Source: Nematopogon swammerdamellus (taxonomy: Eukaryota; Arthropoda; Insecta; Lepidoptera; Adelidae). Taken from it: a stretch of 64,000 nt of DNA. Where the stretch lies: NCBI GenBank assembly GCA_946902875.1, contig OX336355.1, positions 18,323,347 through 18,387,346 on the forward strand, in the 5' to 3' direction. The notes beneath the pieces were generated by a model. That model saw only the letters and a list, made by a program, of their open reading frames with translations, did no database searches and had not been told where the DNA came from. Position numbers and translations under genes: made by a program. This document shows positions 31,983 through 42,846 of this stretch, piece after piece (positions within the stretch are counted from its first letter, which is position 1; each line of letters begins with the position of its first letter).

Positions 31983-31986
31983 TTAA

Positions 31987-32405
31987 GAGGATTCATATGG
32001 CAAAACAAAGATCGAGTCGGCGGCACTGAGCAATCGAGCGCAGTGCGCGCGTTTATATGGTGAATTTTGTAGTTTTTGTTTGTTTAAAAATTATTAGGAT
32101 TTGTTTTTTTTTTTCAAATAATGCTGCTTTAGTGTCTAGAAAATTAAATTGAATTAAAATGACGTAAATTTTATTCCAAAATCCAGTAATGGAGCTAACT
32201 CGACATAAGAAATTAAAATAGTCACATTCAGAAATTTTTTTCACCATGAAAAATTAATGTTACTTTAAAAAGTCTGCTTCAGTGTTTAGTACATATATAT
32301 TTTATCTAGTTTAAAAAAACATTTTTTTTTTCATATTACGTACTTACTTCATAGAATAAAAAAATATAACAATTTTCGTTTAATTTAATGTCCTATAGAA
32401 TCCTC
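31987..32405. mobile_element. Second TTAA-flanked element sharing the middle TTAA
   Basis: GAGGATTC at left and GAATCCTC at right are inverted and flanked by TTAA (31983-31986, 32406-32409). Short TIR; no transposase. Confidence 0.5.
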
Positions 32406-32540
32406 TTAAAGCTTATATAGAATTTGTCCGTAGCTTCGATATCCGTTGAGATGTTTGTGAGTTATAAACGAACGGACACACAAACACCAGTCATCGCATA
32501 ATGTAGTAATCATAAATAGAGAAGGGAATACATTTTTATT
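32406..32540. other. Spacer, partial repeat E-like
   Basis: AGTTATAAACGAACGGACAC resembles the flank of repeat E. Confidence 0.35.
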
Positions 32541-32541
32541 A

Positions 32542-32873
32542 CATACATACCACACAATACCCGACAATCGGGGTGAGCAGAGGAGTCGGTGTTGTGCTGC
32601 AAGTACTCTTGTAAATTACAGCACAACACCGACCGCCACGTTTGGCAAAGTATTAGGACAAGATAACTATCAAGCAGCAAGTAAGGCACGACGACCCACC
32701 TGCTATAATGACTCGGTGGAAGGACCGTGCCAAAGTGAGAGGCGGCCAGCCTGTCGCCATTATGCACGGCATCTTGTCCTTATCCCTTAGACGCCTTTTA
32801 CGACACACACGTGGAGAGATGCAGTGGGCTATTCTTTTTAAGTTTCGACCCCACACGGTACCATCATCTTACA
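32542..32873 (-). mobile_element. SINE C, complete
   Basis: From ACATACATACCACACAATAC to CGACCCCACACGGTACC with all C blocks in order (GACAATCGGGGTGAGCAGAG; GCAAGTACTCTTGTAAAT). Confidence 0.85.
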
Positions 32874-32892
32874 ATGGAAATTTTAATATAAT

Positions 32893-33284
32893 TTAATTTT
32901 TTTTTATAGAAACTGACACGGTTGGCTACATCACCTACAACGTCCGTAATGTCAGCCCATAACACCGGGTGAACTAGGTGCCATGTCAGTGCTTCCCCCT
33001 TTGATCGTGCCGGCTACACTGAACTGGTCGGAAAACACAAACTATTTACATAGCCGTTTTGACGACGTTTCATTCAGTGCGGTGGTATCAACCCGGGCGG
33101 GTTAAACCCTACCACCAAGTAAGATTAGGAGGGAAGGGACCTACAGTTTTACGAGGAATCCGAACCTCGGTCAGCCTCCAACGGTCAGCGGTCACCCATC
33201 CAAGTACTGACCGCGCCCAGCGTTGCTTAACATTCAATAGCGACAGTTGACTGTCTGCATCACTGAGCTATAGAGGCTGACAAA
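32893..33284 (-). mobile_element. SINE A1, complete
   Basis: Near twin of the copy at 18381-18770, including the CGAGG/CCTCG T-arm stem, CATTCAATAGCGACAGTTGA and GAGGCTGAC end. Confidence 0.88.
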
Positions 33285-33525
33285 TATATTTATATATCTG
33301 TATAATTGGTATATTTGTTTTAACCCATCCAACTACCTGTGCAAAGGGCTTGTAAAATACTTCCCTTTACAAATGAATTTGTATTATATTAATTATGTTG
33401 AAATTTTTTGAAATATTTTATATTCATCAAGGTTTATTATGTTATAATAGGTATTTATAATTTAACCTTTCTCACAGTACCTACCTGAATAATATTTTTT
33501 AAAAGAAATGCTATTTGGTTAAAAC
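33285..33525. other. Spacer, no gene
   Basis: AT-rich. Confidence 0.4.
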
Positions 33526-33790
33526 TAGTCGATATTAGATACGGTCGGTGGCTATGCAAAAGTGGCAGTGGGCTGGCTACGTCAGCCGACGATGCGACAA
33601 CCGTGGAATAACACTGGCGGCCGTGGACATGAAAACGAAGTTGGGGAAGACCACCCGCCAGGTGGGACGGCGACATCAATTATGTCGGCGGAAAGCTGTG
33701 GTTCCGTACCGTTGAAGGCCGGGGGGACTGGAGGAAAATTGGAGAGGCGTATATCCAGCAGGGGGCGCATACACCTCGACTGACTGACAT
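33526..33790 (+). pseudogene. LINE R RT C-terminus
   Basis: Across frames: KWQWAGYVSRR, GRPPARWDGDI, FRTVEGRGDWRKIGEAYIQQ. This matches the C-terminal end of the endonuclease-reverse transcriptase type common in Lepidoptera. No full protein. Confidence 0.7.
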
Positions 33791-33802
33791 GTTACTTCAT
33801 TG

Positions 33803-34090
33803 TAGCGTGTGGGGCCGGTACTTTAAAAGAATAGCCCCACTGCATCTCTCCCCGTGTATGTATGTCGTAAAAGGCGACTAAGGAATATGACTCCCTTCTT
33901 ATATTACTAGATGGTAGGGTTTAACCCGCCCGTATTGATACCACCGCACTGAATGAAAGGTCGGTCGAAACGGTTATGTAAATAGTTTGTATTTTCCGTC
34001 CAGTTCAGTGTAGCCGGCACCAAGTTCACCCGGTGTTATGGGCCGACATCACGGATGTAGCCAACCGTGTCAGTTGCCATAAAAAAGTAA
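33803..34090 (+). mobile_element. SINE A2 with internal deletion
   Basis: Head GTGTGGGGCCGGTACTTTAA, body, then GCCGGCACCAAGTTCACCCG (about 25 bases lost) and tail GTGTCAGTTGCCAT. Confidence 0.85.
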
Positions 34091-34124
34091 CTAAGCTGAA
34101 AAAACATCGAACTGAAAAAAATAT

Positions 34125-34196
34125 TGGAGATGCCGGGGTTCGAACCCGGGGCCTTTCACATGCAAAGCGAACGCTCTACCACTGAGCTACATCCCC
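34125..34196 (-). tRNA. tRNA-Ala (anticodon TGC)
   Basis: Delivers alanine at GCA codons. On the minus strand GGGGATG pairs with CATCTCC around a cloverleaf: D-arm GCTCAGTGGTAGAGC, anticodon stem-loop with TTTGCAT, T-arm CCGGGTTCGAACCCCGG, discriminator A. The G3:U70 wobble, the main alanine identity pair, is present. No intron and no encoded CCA. Box A TAGCTCAGTGG and box B GGTTCGAACCC are intact, and a T-run follows downstream, suited to pol III termination. The gene and about 165 upstream bases recur inverted at 52.3-52.5 kb. Confidence 0.92.
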
Positions 34197-34362
34197 TTAG
34201 GGCAGTCTCATTCGATTTAAATAAAGAGTAAAAAAATATGTCTACTCACGTTGAAAAGTCGACGACCAGATAGAATTAATGTTGACACAGCTGATGTGTG
34301 TGTCAACATTTTCTCAGTGTAATTTTGATTACTATATTGTTGTTATCTGATGGATGAGACAA
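34197..34362 (-). promoter_or_regulatory. Duplicated 5' flank of tRNA-Ala
   Basis: Conserved with 52287-52442: TTTACTCTTTATTTAAATCG, GGTCGTCGACTTTTC-like block and an inverted pair (TGTTGACAC / GTGTCAACA). The conservation may reflect only the duplication; a regulatory role is inference. Confidence 0.4.
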
Positions 34363-34478
34363 TGATAGTCGGGTATGGCACCATATAACCACAATACGTC
34401 ACTTCGTCGTTGACTTGTGTAATAGCATAATATAGTCATGCCCATACGAACTTGATAAATGTTTGATAATAGATTATG
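34363..34478. other. Short spacer
   Basis: No feature seen. Confidence 0.4.
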
Positions 34479-34479
34479 G

Positions 34480-34805
34480 TACCGTGTGGGGCCGGTACTT
34501 TAAAAGAATAGCCCCACTGCATCTCTCCCCGTGTATGTCGTAAAAGGCGACTAAGGGATAGGACTCCCTTCTTATATCACTAGGTGGTAGGGTTTAACCC
34601 GCCCGGGTTGGTACCACCGCACTGAATGAAAGGTCGGTCGAAACGGCTATGCAAATAGTTTGTGTTTTCCGTCCAGTTCAGTGTAGCCGGCACGACCGAA
34701 GGGAAGCACTGACGTGGCACCAAGTTCACCCGGTGTTATGGGCTGACATCACGGATGTTGTAGGTGATGTAGCCAACCGTGTCAGTTTCCATAAAAAAAA
34801 AATAA
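34480..34805 (+). mobile_element. SINE A2, near consensus
   Basis: Intact head hairpin, body and tail with A-run; nearly identical to the copy at 59579. Confidence 0.9.
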
Positions 34806-34958
34806 TGTTCTATCTAACTAAAGTGGTGGTCAAGTGACAATAGTTAGAGCGCCTGAAATGACCAAAAAACTATTTAAACTTTTTGAGGGCTTATTGAATT
34901 CGTATCGTATTAGCATGTCCTAACGTTAGTAATATACAAGTAAATTGTATTGTATTGT

Positions 34959-35066
34959 TTATTGATCATTCATATGGGCGTTAGACTGCACTCGAACTTG
35001 TCACAATTAGTTCTAACCGGTTCGATTACACCCACGAAGAAGAACCCGCAAGAAACTTTGCAGGGT
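34959..35066 (-). mobile_element. Repeat D copy
   Basis: Complement contains CTTCTTCGTGGGTGTAATCG and AACTAATTGTGACAAGTTCG; ends GAATGATCAATAAA. Confidence 0.7.
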
Positions 35067-35198
35067 ATTTTTTTTTTCGTATAGATATATTATTACAAGT
35101 ATTTTAGAGACTAGGCACATAATAACATCGTTTACAGTCTATCAAAAACACAGCTTGAGAGCAAGATTAACAATTTTACTGACAGTTCTGACTATAAA

Positions 35199-35246
35199 GA
35201 CTATATAGGTGATTTAGCCAACCGTGTCAGACTGCATACAAAAAAA
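35199..35246 (+). mobile_element. SINE A tail fragment
   Basis: AGGTGATTTAGCCAACCGTG then TCAGACTGCATACA and A-run. Confidence 0.6.
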
Positions 35247-35319
35247 TTAAAATTATCAAAATACATCCCCATCGAGTGAACAGTCCAAAAGTAAGAGGCT
35301 TAACCTGCGGCGTTACGAT

Positions 35320-35465
35320 TTTCACATTTTCAACAACGTCGAGTATCTTCCGGCGCGCCGCCCTCCGCCCCCGCCCGCGGGGGTGGCGTCACGTGCCGAC
35401 CGGGGCCGGCGGAGGCGGGGGCCGGGGGTGGGGCACGATCTCGGGTCGATACAACGAGCTGGTGT
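35320..35465. other. CpG-rich island-like segment
   Basis: CCGGCGCGCCGCCCTCCGCC and GGGGCCGGCGGAGGCGGGGG stand out in an AT-rich surround. Could be a promoter, an exon or a GC-rich repeat; no protein recognised. Confidence 0.35.
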
Positions 35466-35603
35466 GATGGTGCTCACAGTTTCAACACTAAGGTAGAGAG
35501 CAGGTTAAACGCTTCTTATTACACACATTAAGAGTGTAAGATGCATTCTAAGGTTTTACTTTTCTAATGGAAATAAATAGATAAAAAAATAAAATAAAAG
35601 AGA

Positions 35604-36051
35604 GTCGCAAGTAGTGTCCGACCGAAAGTGTACTTTCACTTTCGGCCGAAAGCCGTAGCCGAATTTCAGCAAAATTCTACTTTCGGCAGAAAGCCGAAAG
35701 CCAAAGCCGAAAGCCGAAACCGAAAGCCGTAGCCGAAAGTATGTATGGTATTTAAGTACCTAGTTAGTTATTTATGCATTATTAAGGTAGAAGGATATGC
35801 AAGTGACAATAAGGTATTTATAATTATGGTAATTTTTTTATTTAATGCATAAAACTATATGCACAATTATTAATACAATTATTAATAATGAAAAATCAAA
35901 CAAGGTTGGTCTGTCTAACAACTTTCGGTTGTGCCGAAAGTGACCACTAGTTTCGGCCGAAACCGTAAGTTTGCCGAATGTGGCAAATATTGGCCGAAAG
36001 GTCGAAAGCCGAAAGCCGAAACCGAATATTCGGTCGGACACTAGTCGCAAG
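35604..36051. mobile_element. hAT-type element of CGAAAGC repeats, 432 bp
   Basis: TIR TAGTGTCCGACCGAA at both ends (35612, 36043), 8-bp duplication GTCGCAAG at 35604-35611 and 36044-36051. The inside is dominated by GCCGAAAGCC-type short repeats, which can pair with the CTTTCGG blocks. No transposase. Confidence 0.85.
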
Positions 36052-36188
36052 TGCGTATTTTTATTAATATTTGAAACTATAATTCGAATGTTTGCTTTTT
36101 TTGTAATTTCTATATTAATTATTTATCTGTTTAGCGTTTTAAATAACATTATGTAGGTGCATAGTAAATTTTAATTACGTTAAATGTA
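36052..36188. other. Spacer
   Basis: AT-rich, nothing seen. Confidence 0.4.
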
Positions 36189-36189
36189 A

Positions 36190-36517
36190 CATAGTAATAC
36201 ACACCACACGCCGTATCCCGACAATCGGGCTAAGCAGAGTAATCGGTGTTGTGCTACAAGTAATCTGGTAAATTACAGCACAACACCGACCACCACGTTT
36301 AGCAAAGTATTCGGACAAGATAACTATCAGACAGCAAGGAAGACACGAAGGCCCACCTGCTGCATGACTAGGTGGAAACACCGCGCCAAGGTGAGAGGTG
36401 GCTAGTCTGTCGCCCTTATACACGGGATCTAGTCCTTATTTAGTCGTCTTTTACGCATGCACGGGGAGAGATGCAGTGGGACTATTCTTATTAAGTACCG
36501 ACCACACACAGTACCTC
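36190..36517 (-). mobile_element. SINE C, complete
   Basis: From CACACGCCGTATCCCGACAA to ACCACACACAGTACC; divergent from 32542 by many point changes. Confidence 0.8.
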
Positions 36518-36966
36518 CACACTAATGCCTAAGTAAAAAATAAAATAAAAAGTAAAACACAAAGAACATAGAACGAACGAAGAACATAAGAACATAATAA
36601 CATTATTCTTCTATCGATGCTTTTTGGGAATTCGAAAATTATTACTTCGCTTCCACCAAATTACCGTTTTCAGTATCGCTTGTAGTTTCACGGGTGGTAC
36701 GCGCCTTCAGGGTGTGTCGAGGGTGGTTGGGGGTGGTTGGCGGGTGGTTGGGACGTGCTGTAGGATGGCAGGGGGTGGAGGGAAGCGAGATGCTGGTCAC
36801 GTAGGCTGTACGTGCTTCTAAAGCTGAGAGCCTGTAGGCCGTGCGGCTGGGTAGCCGTATAGTGCGGCTTCTGAAACTAGTCCGAAATACCATTCCCATT
36901 TGACAGTTCAGTCCTGGTTCAGTTCAGTTCAATTTGTTGGTTCAATTAAGTGTAACAATGTAGCAC
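36518..36966. other. Spacer, G/T-rich stretch
   Basis: GGGTGGTTGG repeats at 36720-36760. Short T-poor frames; no gene. A LINE 3' end-like CAATTTGTTGGTTCAATTAA occurs at about 36930. Confidence 0.4.
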
Positions 36967-37520
36967 TTAATCAACGCCAAGTGCGAGTCGAACTCGCGCA
37001 ACGAGGGTTCCGTATCGCCATTTCATGGTTAGCGCCACTCACGCTATCTATGGCGTGTTATGAAATGCTTCATAATAGTTGAAATGCTTCATACTCTATT
37101 CGGTAGATGGCGCGCGCGCATACACTTTTCAGTTTCTTCTATGGGAACCCCATGATTTTTTTACTTTTTCTTATTTTTATTATTTCTTGTTACATCGGCC
37201 ATATTATTAACACATGTTCTGTGAAAATTTCAACGGGCTAACCATTACGGTTCAAGAGATACAGTCCCCGGCAGACGGACGGACGGACGGACAGACAGAC
37301 AGACAGACGGCGCGTAGGCTTAGTAATAGGGCGGGATTAGTTTTTAGTCCCGCACCGTCACTCAAATTAAATAATGAACTCGGCTTACCGGTGCGATAGA
37401 GGACTGCCATAGAGGACTCGAAACGTCGAGCTGCAGCGATGCGCTCGCCATTATCGCACCGGTAAGCCGAGTTCATTATTTAATAGGGCAGGACCCTATA
37501 CGTACCGGATACGTAACCCT
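36967..37520 (+). repeat. Repeat G with insertion
   Basis: CAAGTGCGAGTCGAACTCGC, GAGGGTTCCGTATCGCC at left, (ACGG)n/(ACAG)n near 37275-37310, ending GATACGTAACCCTAAAAATC. About 150 bases near 37330-37485 are foreign and include a 33-bp inverted repeat. Confidence 0.75.
37366..37484. repeat. 33-bp inverted repeat within repeat G
   Basis: ATTAAATAATGAACTCGGCT and TTACCGGTGCGATA are mirrored at 37452-37484. A small foldback insert in repeat G. Confidence 0.85.
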
Positions 37521-37797
37521 AAAAATCGCTAAAACCCCAAAATTTTTTACATTTTATAGCTCACTTTAAACCCTAGCAGTTGAAACGAGTGATACGTCAC
37601 GGTGTGAGGGTAAGGCGGCGGCGTGGCGTGCACAGAGCCGGAGTATCGACGCGGCTCCGGAGCTCCCGGCCGCCTCCGTCGCCGCGCTGCCGCCGCCGTC
37701 CGCCGCACGCGCAACATCACGTGCTGCGGCGCGGGAGACGGGCTGGCAGTGCGACCGCATCCTACCTCACTACTGCACCTTTGCTTACTACATTCAT
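37521..37797. other. CpG-rich segment before SINE B
   Basis: CGGCTCCGGAGCTCCCGGCC to GCCGCGCTGCCGCCGCCGTC at 37600-37740. Long frames on both strands have arginine/alanine-rich, low-complexity content. A GAGG|GTAAGG splice-donor-like site lies near 37607-37616. No gene recognised. Confidence 0.35.
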
Positions 37798-38712
37798 TTT
37801 TTTTTTAAGTAATCCGGTATGGGTGACTGAGTCGGTTGGGCAAAAGCACATGCTCCGACCAGTCAATATCACCTCCTTGAAGGTAGGTGCCATACCGGAG
37901 ACTTCGCTGGATTGCTGGCTATACTGAACTAGAGGAGAACACAACCGAGCCTGCTATGCGGCCATGTTCAAATTCAAAAATTCAAAATTCTTTATTATCA
38001 AAAAAAAACACACAAAGAAAAACACAAAACTAGGTTACAACAGTACACGAATAAAATTTTTCCAAACAAACATGTAAGACTTAAATAAAAACAATAAAAA
38101 AAACAATACAGACCTAACCCTGCATTTTCTTGGTCCTATCACCTAAACTAGCCCGAAGGCTGTATCATAGGTAGACAGTATGTAAATAGTTAATTATTTA
38201 TAGAGGGTTACTCGTCGTTAATAATTTATATATCTGTGTGTTTGTGCGTGTGAGGGAGGGTGTGTGTGTGTGTGTATGAATGGGAGGATGTGTGTGTGAG
38301 GGTGTGTATGTGTTACATTCAGTACGGCGGTATCGACCAAGTCGGCTAATATTTGAGCCTACCACCTAGTAAGGGGCAAGGGACCTACAGTTTTACACCG
38401 GTTCCGAACGGTGAAGAACCAGTACCCTAAACACGAGATTTAACCTTACACCGCGTCTACGCTACGCCGTGTTCTCCGCTTAATTTTGTATGGAGAAACG
38501 AAGTTCGCAAATCTTTCACTAGAGGCGCTGCTCTGTTTCTCCATACAAAATGATGCGGAGAACACGTTAAATCTCGTGATTAGGGTACAGGCGTAGGTAT
38601 GCATGTAAATTGTTTCGTCAGAAAAAAACTCATTGGTACACACCGACCGGATTCGAACCTCGGGCCTCTCGCACGAGAAGCCGATGCCCAAAGCACTCGG
38701 CCACCCGCCGCT
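37798..38712 (-). mobile_element. SINE B split by two insertions
   Basis: Three collinear B pieces: 37798-37966 (tail to GCTATGCGGCCATG), 38314-38417 (TTCAGTACGGCGGTATCGAC through the GGTGAAG linker), and 38588-38712 (linker plus tRNA-like head, GGATTCGAACCTCGGGCCTC). The first insert, 37967-38313, has a reverse-strand retroelement end (TTCAAAATTCTTTATTATC); the second is the MITE below. Confidence 0.8.
38425..38585. mobile_element. MITE inside SINE B, 161 bp
   Basis: Termini CCCTAA(A/T)CACGAGATTTAAC inverted, flanked by TA. Inner arms CGTGTTCTCCGC and TTTTGTATGGAGAAAC are mirrored; the left arm has about 24 extra bases. Confidence 0.7.
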
Positions 38713-38811
38713 TCATACATTCATACTATGAACCTCCGTGTAACAGCTGATAGCTGAAGCCGCTACGTATAATGTCATTAAATTGCCATAATGCTGACGC
38801 AACCATTGCGT

Positions 38812-39235
38812 CTTCCCGGTTATGACGTACGGGTGTGAAACGAGGACTCTGACGGTCGCTGTTGGCCAAAGGATGATAGTTGCAAAGCGAGCAATGGAGC
38901 GAGCTATGCTGGGAATATCGCTGTGCGATCTGGTGCGTAATGAGGCAATCCGCCGACGCGCAAATGTAGTCTATATTGGACACCAGGTGTCAAAGCCCAA
39001 CTGGCAGTGGGCTGGGCACGTCAGCCGAAGAGACGACGACCGTTATAGTAACCGTGTCCTAGACCGGCCGCTGTGGTCGTGGACAGGAAAACGAATTGCG
39101 GGAGAGCACCCGCCAGGTGGTACGACGACATCAAGTACGTCGGTGGGAAGCAGTGGTTCCGTACCGCTGAAGGCCGGGAGGATTGGAGAGCCACTGAAGA
39201 GGCGTATGTCCAGCAGTGAACACTAAAACTCTGAC
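38812..39235 (+). pseudogene. LINE R RT C-terminus, best copy
   Basis: From 38822: MTYGCETRTLTVAVGQRMIV, ERAMLGISLCDLVRNEAIRR, then WQWAGHVSRRDDDRYSNRV, followed by frame changes and a terminal CCAGCAGTGA region. MTYGCETW-like and MLGI-like blocks are typical of RTE-type and related RT C-termini. Confidence 0.75.
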
Positions 39236-39318
39236 TAATGCCGTGGTCACTCATGAAGGAAAATTAAGTATTTCTCGACTTATAAGCTAACATACATTAT
39301 ATTGATGCGATACATTTA
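39236..39318. other. Short spacer
   Basis: Nothing seen. Confidence 0.4.
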
Positions 39319-39319
39319 A

Positions 39320-39727
39320 GCGGCGGGTGACCGAGTAGTCTGGAGTCTGCGCGTCGGCTTCTCTTGCGAGAGGTCCGAGGTTCGATTCCGGTCGGCGTGT
39401 ACCAAGTTATTTTCTGGCCAAAAAACTGACGTGCATGCCTATACCTACTGTTTCACCGTTCAGAACCGGTGTAAAATTGTAGATCCCTTCCCTTGCCCCT
39501 TACTAGCCTTGAATTGTAGCCGACTGGGTTGATACCACCATACTGGATGTAATATGGCCGCATAGCAGCCTCAGCTGTGCTCTCCTCTAGTCCAGTATAG
39601 CCAGCAATCCAAAAGGAAGTCTGCGATATGGCACCTACCTTCTCGGATGTGAAATTGGCTGGTCGGAGCGTGTGCTTTGGTCCCTCTAACTCAGACACGC
39701 ATACTGGATTACATAATAAAAAAAAAG
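39320..39727 (+). mobile_element. SINE B, complete
   Basis: Head GCGGCGGGTGACCGAGTAGT, box B GGTTCGATTCC, GTACCAAGTTAT linker, body lacking about 10 bases of the hairpin (ACTAGCCTTGAATTGTAGCC), tail CGCATACTGGATTACAT plus A-run. Confidence 0.85.
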
Positions 39728-39829
39728 ATATTAAAATTTTTAAAAAAATTGCATAAAAAAAATTCCGCTATATTTTATTTGGAATATTGATTGAAAAACT
39801 TCAAAAGGTACGGTAGCGAGCTCACTTAC

Positions 39830-39890
39830 TTTCTTCTGTTTTAAATAAGAATTTCACGCGAGCGAAGCCGCGGGCAAAAGCTAGTCACCA
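39830..39890 (+). mobile_element. Repeat E end
   Basis: CACGCGAGCGAAGCCGCGGG then CAAAAGCTAGT. Confidence 0.65.
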
Positions 39891-40180
39891 ATAAACCAAT
39901 GGACGGAAAGACAGACAGTTACAACTGTAACAGTTATTTTAACTTAAACCCATAACGCACAGGATGCCATGAATATAATATCATATGAGACATCTCACTC
40001 GGCCATTTCTTGCATTTCCAAAACGCCATAACTCATAATCGTGTTCAATAAATAATGCGGCGGAGGAGGGCCGTGTTGTCGGGATTCCGGCTGAGTGAAT
40101 ATTGGGGGATTCACATGAAATACAGATTTAAAAGTTATAATGATAGAATGACATGTGCTTGAGGAATAATGTAAAAACCG
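39891..40180. other. Spacer
   Basis: Nothing recognised. Confidence 0.4.
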
Positions 40181-40182
40181 TC

Positions 40183-40540
40183 CAAGTGCGAGTCGAACTC
40201 GCGCACCGAGGGTTCCGTATCGCCATGTCATGGTCAGCGCCACTCAAACCATCTACGGATCAGTTAAAATGCTTCATACTCTTTTCGGTAGATGGCGTGC
40301 ATACACTTTTTAGTTTCTTATATGGGGTGGGGACCCCGTGAATTTGTTACGTTTTCTTATTTTTATTATTTGATGTTATATCGGCCATAATAACACATAT
40401 TATGTGAACATTTCAACGGGCTACCTATTACGGTTCAAGAGATACAGCCCTCGGACAGACGGACAGACAGACAGATAGCCAGACAGACGGCGTAGGCTTA
40501 GTAATAGGGTCCCGTACGACGGATACGGAACCCTAAAAAC
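40183..40540 (+). repeat. Repeat G with GACA microsatellite
   Basis: CAAGTGCGAGTCGAACTCGC, GAGGGTTCCGTATCGCCATG, CGGTAGATGGCG, (GACA)n near 40455-40490 and CCCGTACGACGGATACGGAA end. Confidence 0.8.
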
Positions 40541-41298
40541 GTGAGGTTTTATTTCTGTACTATATGTATCATCACAACACAATCACCTAATCAAGCAAGG
40601 TTAAAAGGTCAATATTTTTTTCATATTATTATTTCAGTTAAAAACAATGGACAGTTAATTAATTTGTATTTACGGGACGGGTGCATAAACACATAATATT
40701 ATAAAATGCAACCTCTGCCGTCTGTCGACTGTATCTTCGCATAAAACTCTAAAACGGTTCAAGTTATATAAATTATGTTTTACTAATGCAATTTAATATA
40801 TGCTCAGACTATGTATATAAAGTCAAACTATTGTAGAAGCTGAACATTAGATCTGAAATCAGGGTTATGTATATGGCCTATAAAATATAGACACAAAAAG
40901 ACGGACAAATTAGTAATTTCAAATGTATAATACTAGCGACGTGATGATGATGAAATAAGTTCATGATGATGAGTGACGTATATGGTGTGTATCCTCCCAA
41001 AAGGAGCGGGCGCAGGGCGCGGGGGAAAGTAAGGGGCGAGGGGAAATAAGCTATAAATCAATGAAAACACGAGTTTATTGTCATGTTATTGAGCCCCCTC
41101 AAGCGACAATATGCAGCCTACAGCGCAGCGGTACTGTCCTCACACGCTAATAATGTATGGAGAAGGCTTCAAGTAGGATGTAACATAAGGACATTGTTTT
41201 ACTTAAAATTCGATTGATTGATTGTCGTTACAGATTTTGCTCTAAGTATCCTTCCTTCCTTCCTTATCCTTATCCTTCCTTACCTTTAATAAAATCAA
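40541..41298. other. AT-rich spacer, no gene seen
   Basis: A G-rich patch at 41005-41040 and CTTCCTTCCTTATCCTTATC at 41250-41285. Confidence 0.4.
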
Positions 41299-41299
41299 A

Positions 41300-41492
41300 C
41301 GTCTGCTTTCTGTATGTCTGTCTGTCCGCTTATAACTCGAGAAACACTGAACCGATTTTAATAAAAAAAATTCTACGGATAGCCTGATTCTTCCCATCAA
41401 CTGTAGGCTACTTACTATCACGCTAAATGGCCTATGACGTTAGCAGAGAAGTCAAATATGAGAGCGGGCGGAGCCGCGGGCACAGCTAGTAT
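41300..41492 (+). mobile_element. Repeat E copy with 5' part
   Basis: TCCGCTTATAACTCGAGAAA, TATCACGCTAAATGGCC, end CGGAGCCGCGGGCACAGCTA. The longer E structure resembles 55060-55245. Confidence 0.65.
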
Positions 41493-42268
41493 TTAATAGG
41501 CCTAGCTGTGTTCGCACCTCCGCCAACGTAAAACTTTGTCTTGGTAGCAAAGATTCAGATTTTTCTCTGACTTGGATCACTTTCGGCTCTACTGCTTTGC
41601 AGTCGACCCTTCCAGAGAAATGTGAGATTTCATATGTGAAAACGTCATATAAATTGATTGATTCGCTTTCGATTTATAAGGGCACATACATGCATGCATA
41701 TCGCCTAGAGCCCGTTCCACACCTTTGAAGTGCTGTTTTATTTTGATCTTTCAAAGTTCAAAACCTCTAGTTTCTAAATTAAAGAATCTTAAAGAAATAT
41801 TTCGTTTAAAACTCTATTCTTACTTAAAAATATATATTTTTCTTTCAAAGTCCTTCTCCACACAATCCGAGCAATTTATGCGGCAAAGGGCAATGCCTGA
41901 CGCATCTGTGTCACGGAATATGGGATGAAGTTTTTCCACCATCGTGGCAATATGTGATGGTCTCCATCCAGTGCCGTTGTCTAGCGACATACGACTAGCG
42001 AGCTTCGGGAATATCTGATGCGAAGCGTGTCGCTTCTTCCGGCTGAATAAATCGGCTACTTTAATATCGAGGTTGCTCTGAAAGAAATACTATTTTATCT
42101 TGTTTAACAAATCGCTTCCCTTGTTCAAAAAACCTAAAACTGTGTTATCTCGGAAAGTGTAAAGTGGAAAGCTAAAAAAACTTTTTCTTTCATACCTGGA
42201 TGGACAAGTAGGTAAGTATATACATTTATTTGTAAATAATATTTTAAATATTTAGTAATTTATATGTA
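41493..42268. other. AT-rich spacer, no gene seen
   Basis: A 67-codon frame (41725-41928) is unrecognised and AT-driven. Confidence 0.35.
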
Positions 42269-42269
42269 C

Positions 42270-42492
42270 CTAGATACATGCCACACGCGACAGTCGGGGT
42301 AAGCAGAGTGATCGGTGTTGTGCTGCAATAACCCTGGTATTAATTTAATTTTTACATGTTTTACAGCATAGCACCGACCACCATGTTTAGCAAAGTATTC
42401 GGACAAGATAACTATCAAGCAGCAACTACGGCACGAATACGCCACCTGGTGCATGACTCGGTGGAAGGACCGTGCCATGAAGGTGAGAGGTT
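42270..42492 (-). mobile_element. SINE C, 5' part missing
   Basis: GACAGTCGGGGTAAGCAGAG to GACCGTGCCATGAAGGTGAG with a small insertion (TTAATTTTTACATG). Confidence 0.75.
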
Positions 42493-42519
42493 ATAAATTA
42501 ATGGTTAATTACCTATATG

Positions 42520-42846
42520 CATTTTTTTTTTTATGGAAACTTACACGGTTGGCTACATCACTTACAACATCCGTGATGTCAGCCCATAACACCTGGTGAA
42601 CTTGGTGCCACGTCAGTGCTTCCCATCGGTCGTGCCGGCTACACTGAACTGGATGGAAAACACAAACTATTTACATAGCCGTTTCGACCGACCTTTCATT
42701 CAATGCGGTGGTACCAACCCGGGCGGGTTAAACCCCACCACCTAGTAATATAAGAAGGGAGTCATATCCCTTAGTCGCCTTTTACGACATACACGGGGAG
42801 AGATGAGTGGGGCTATTCTTTTAAAGTACCGGCCCTACACGGTTTC
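42520..42846 (-). mobile_element. SINE A2, complete
   Basis: T-run, body, and CCGGCCCTACACGGT head end; hairpin partner GTGGGGC present. Confidence 0.85.
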
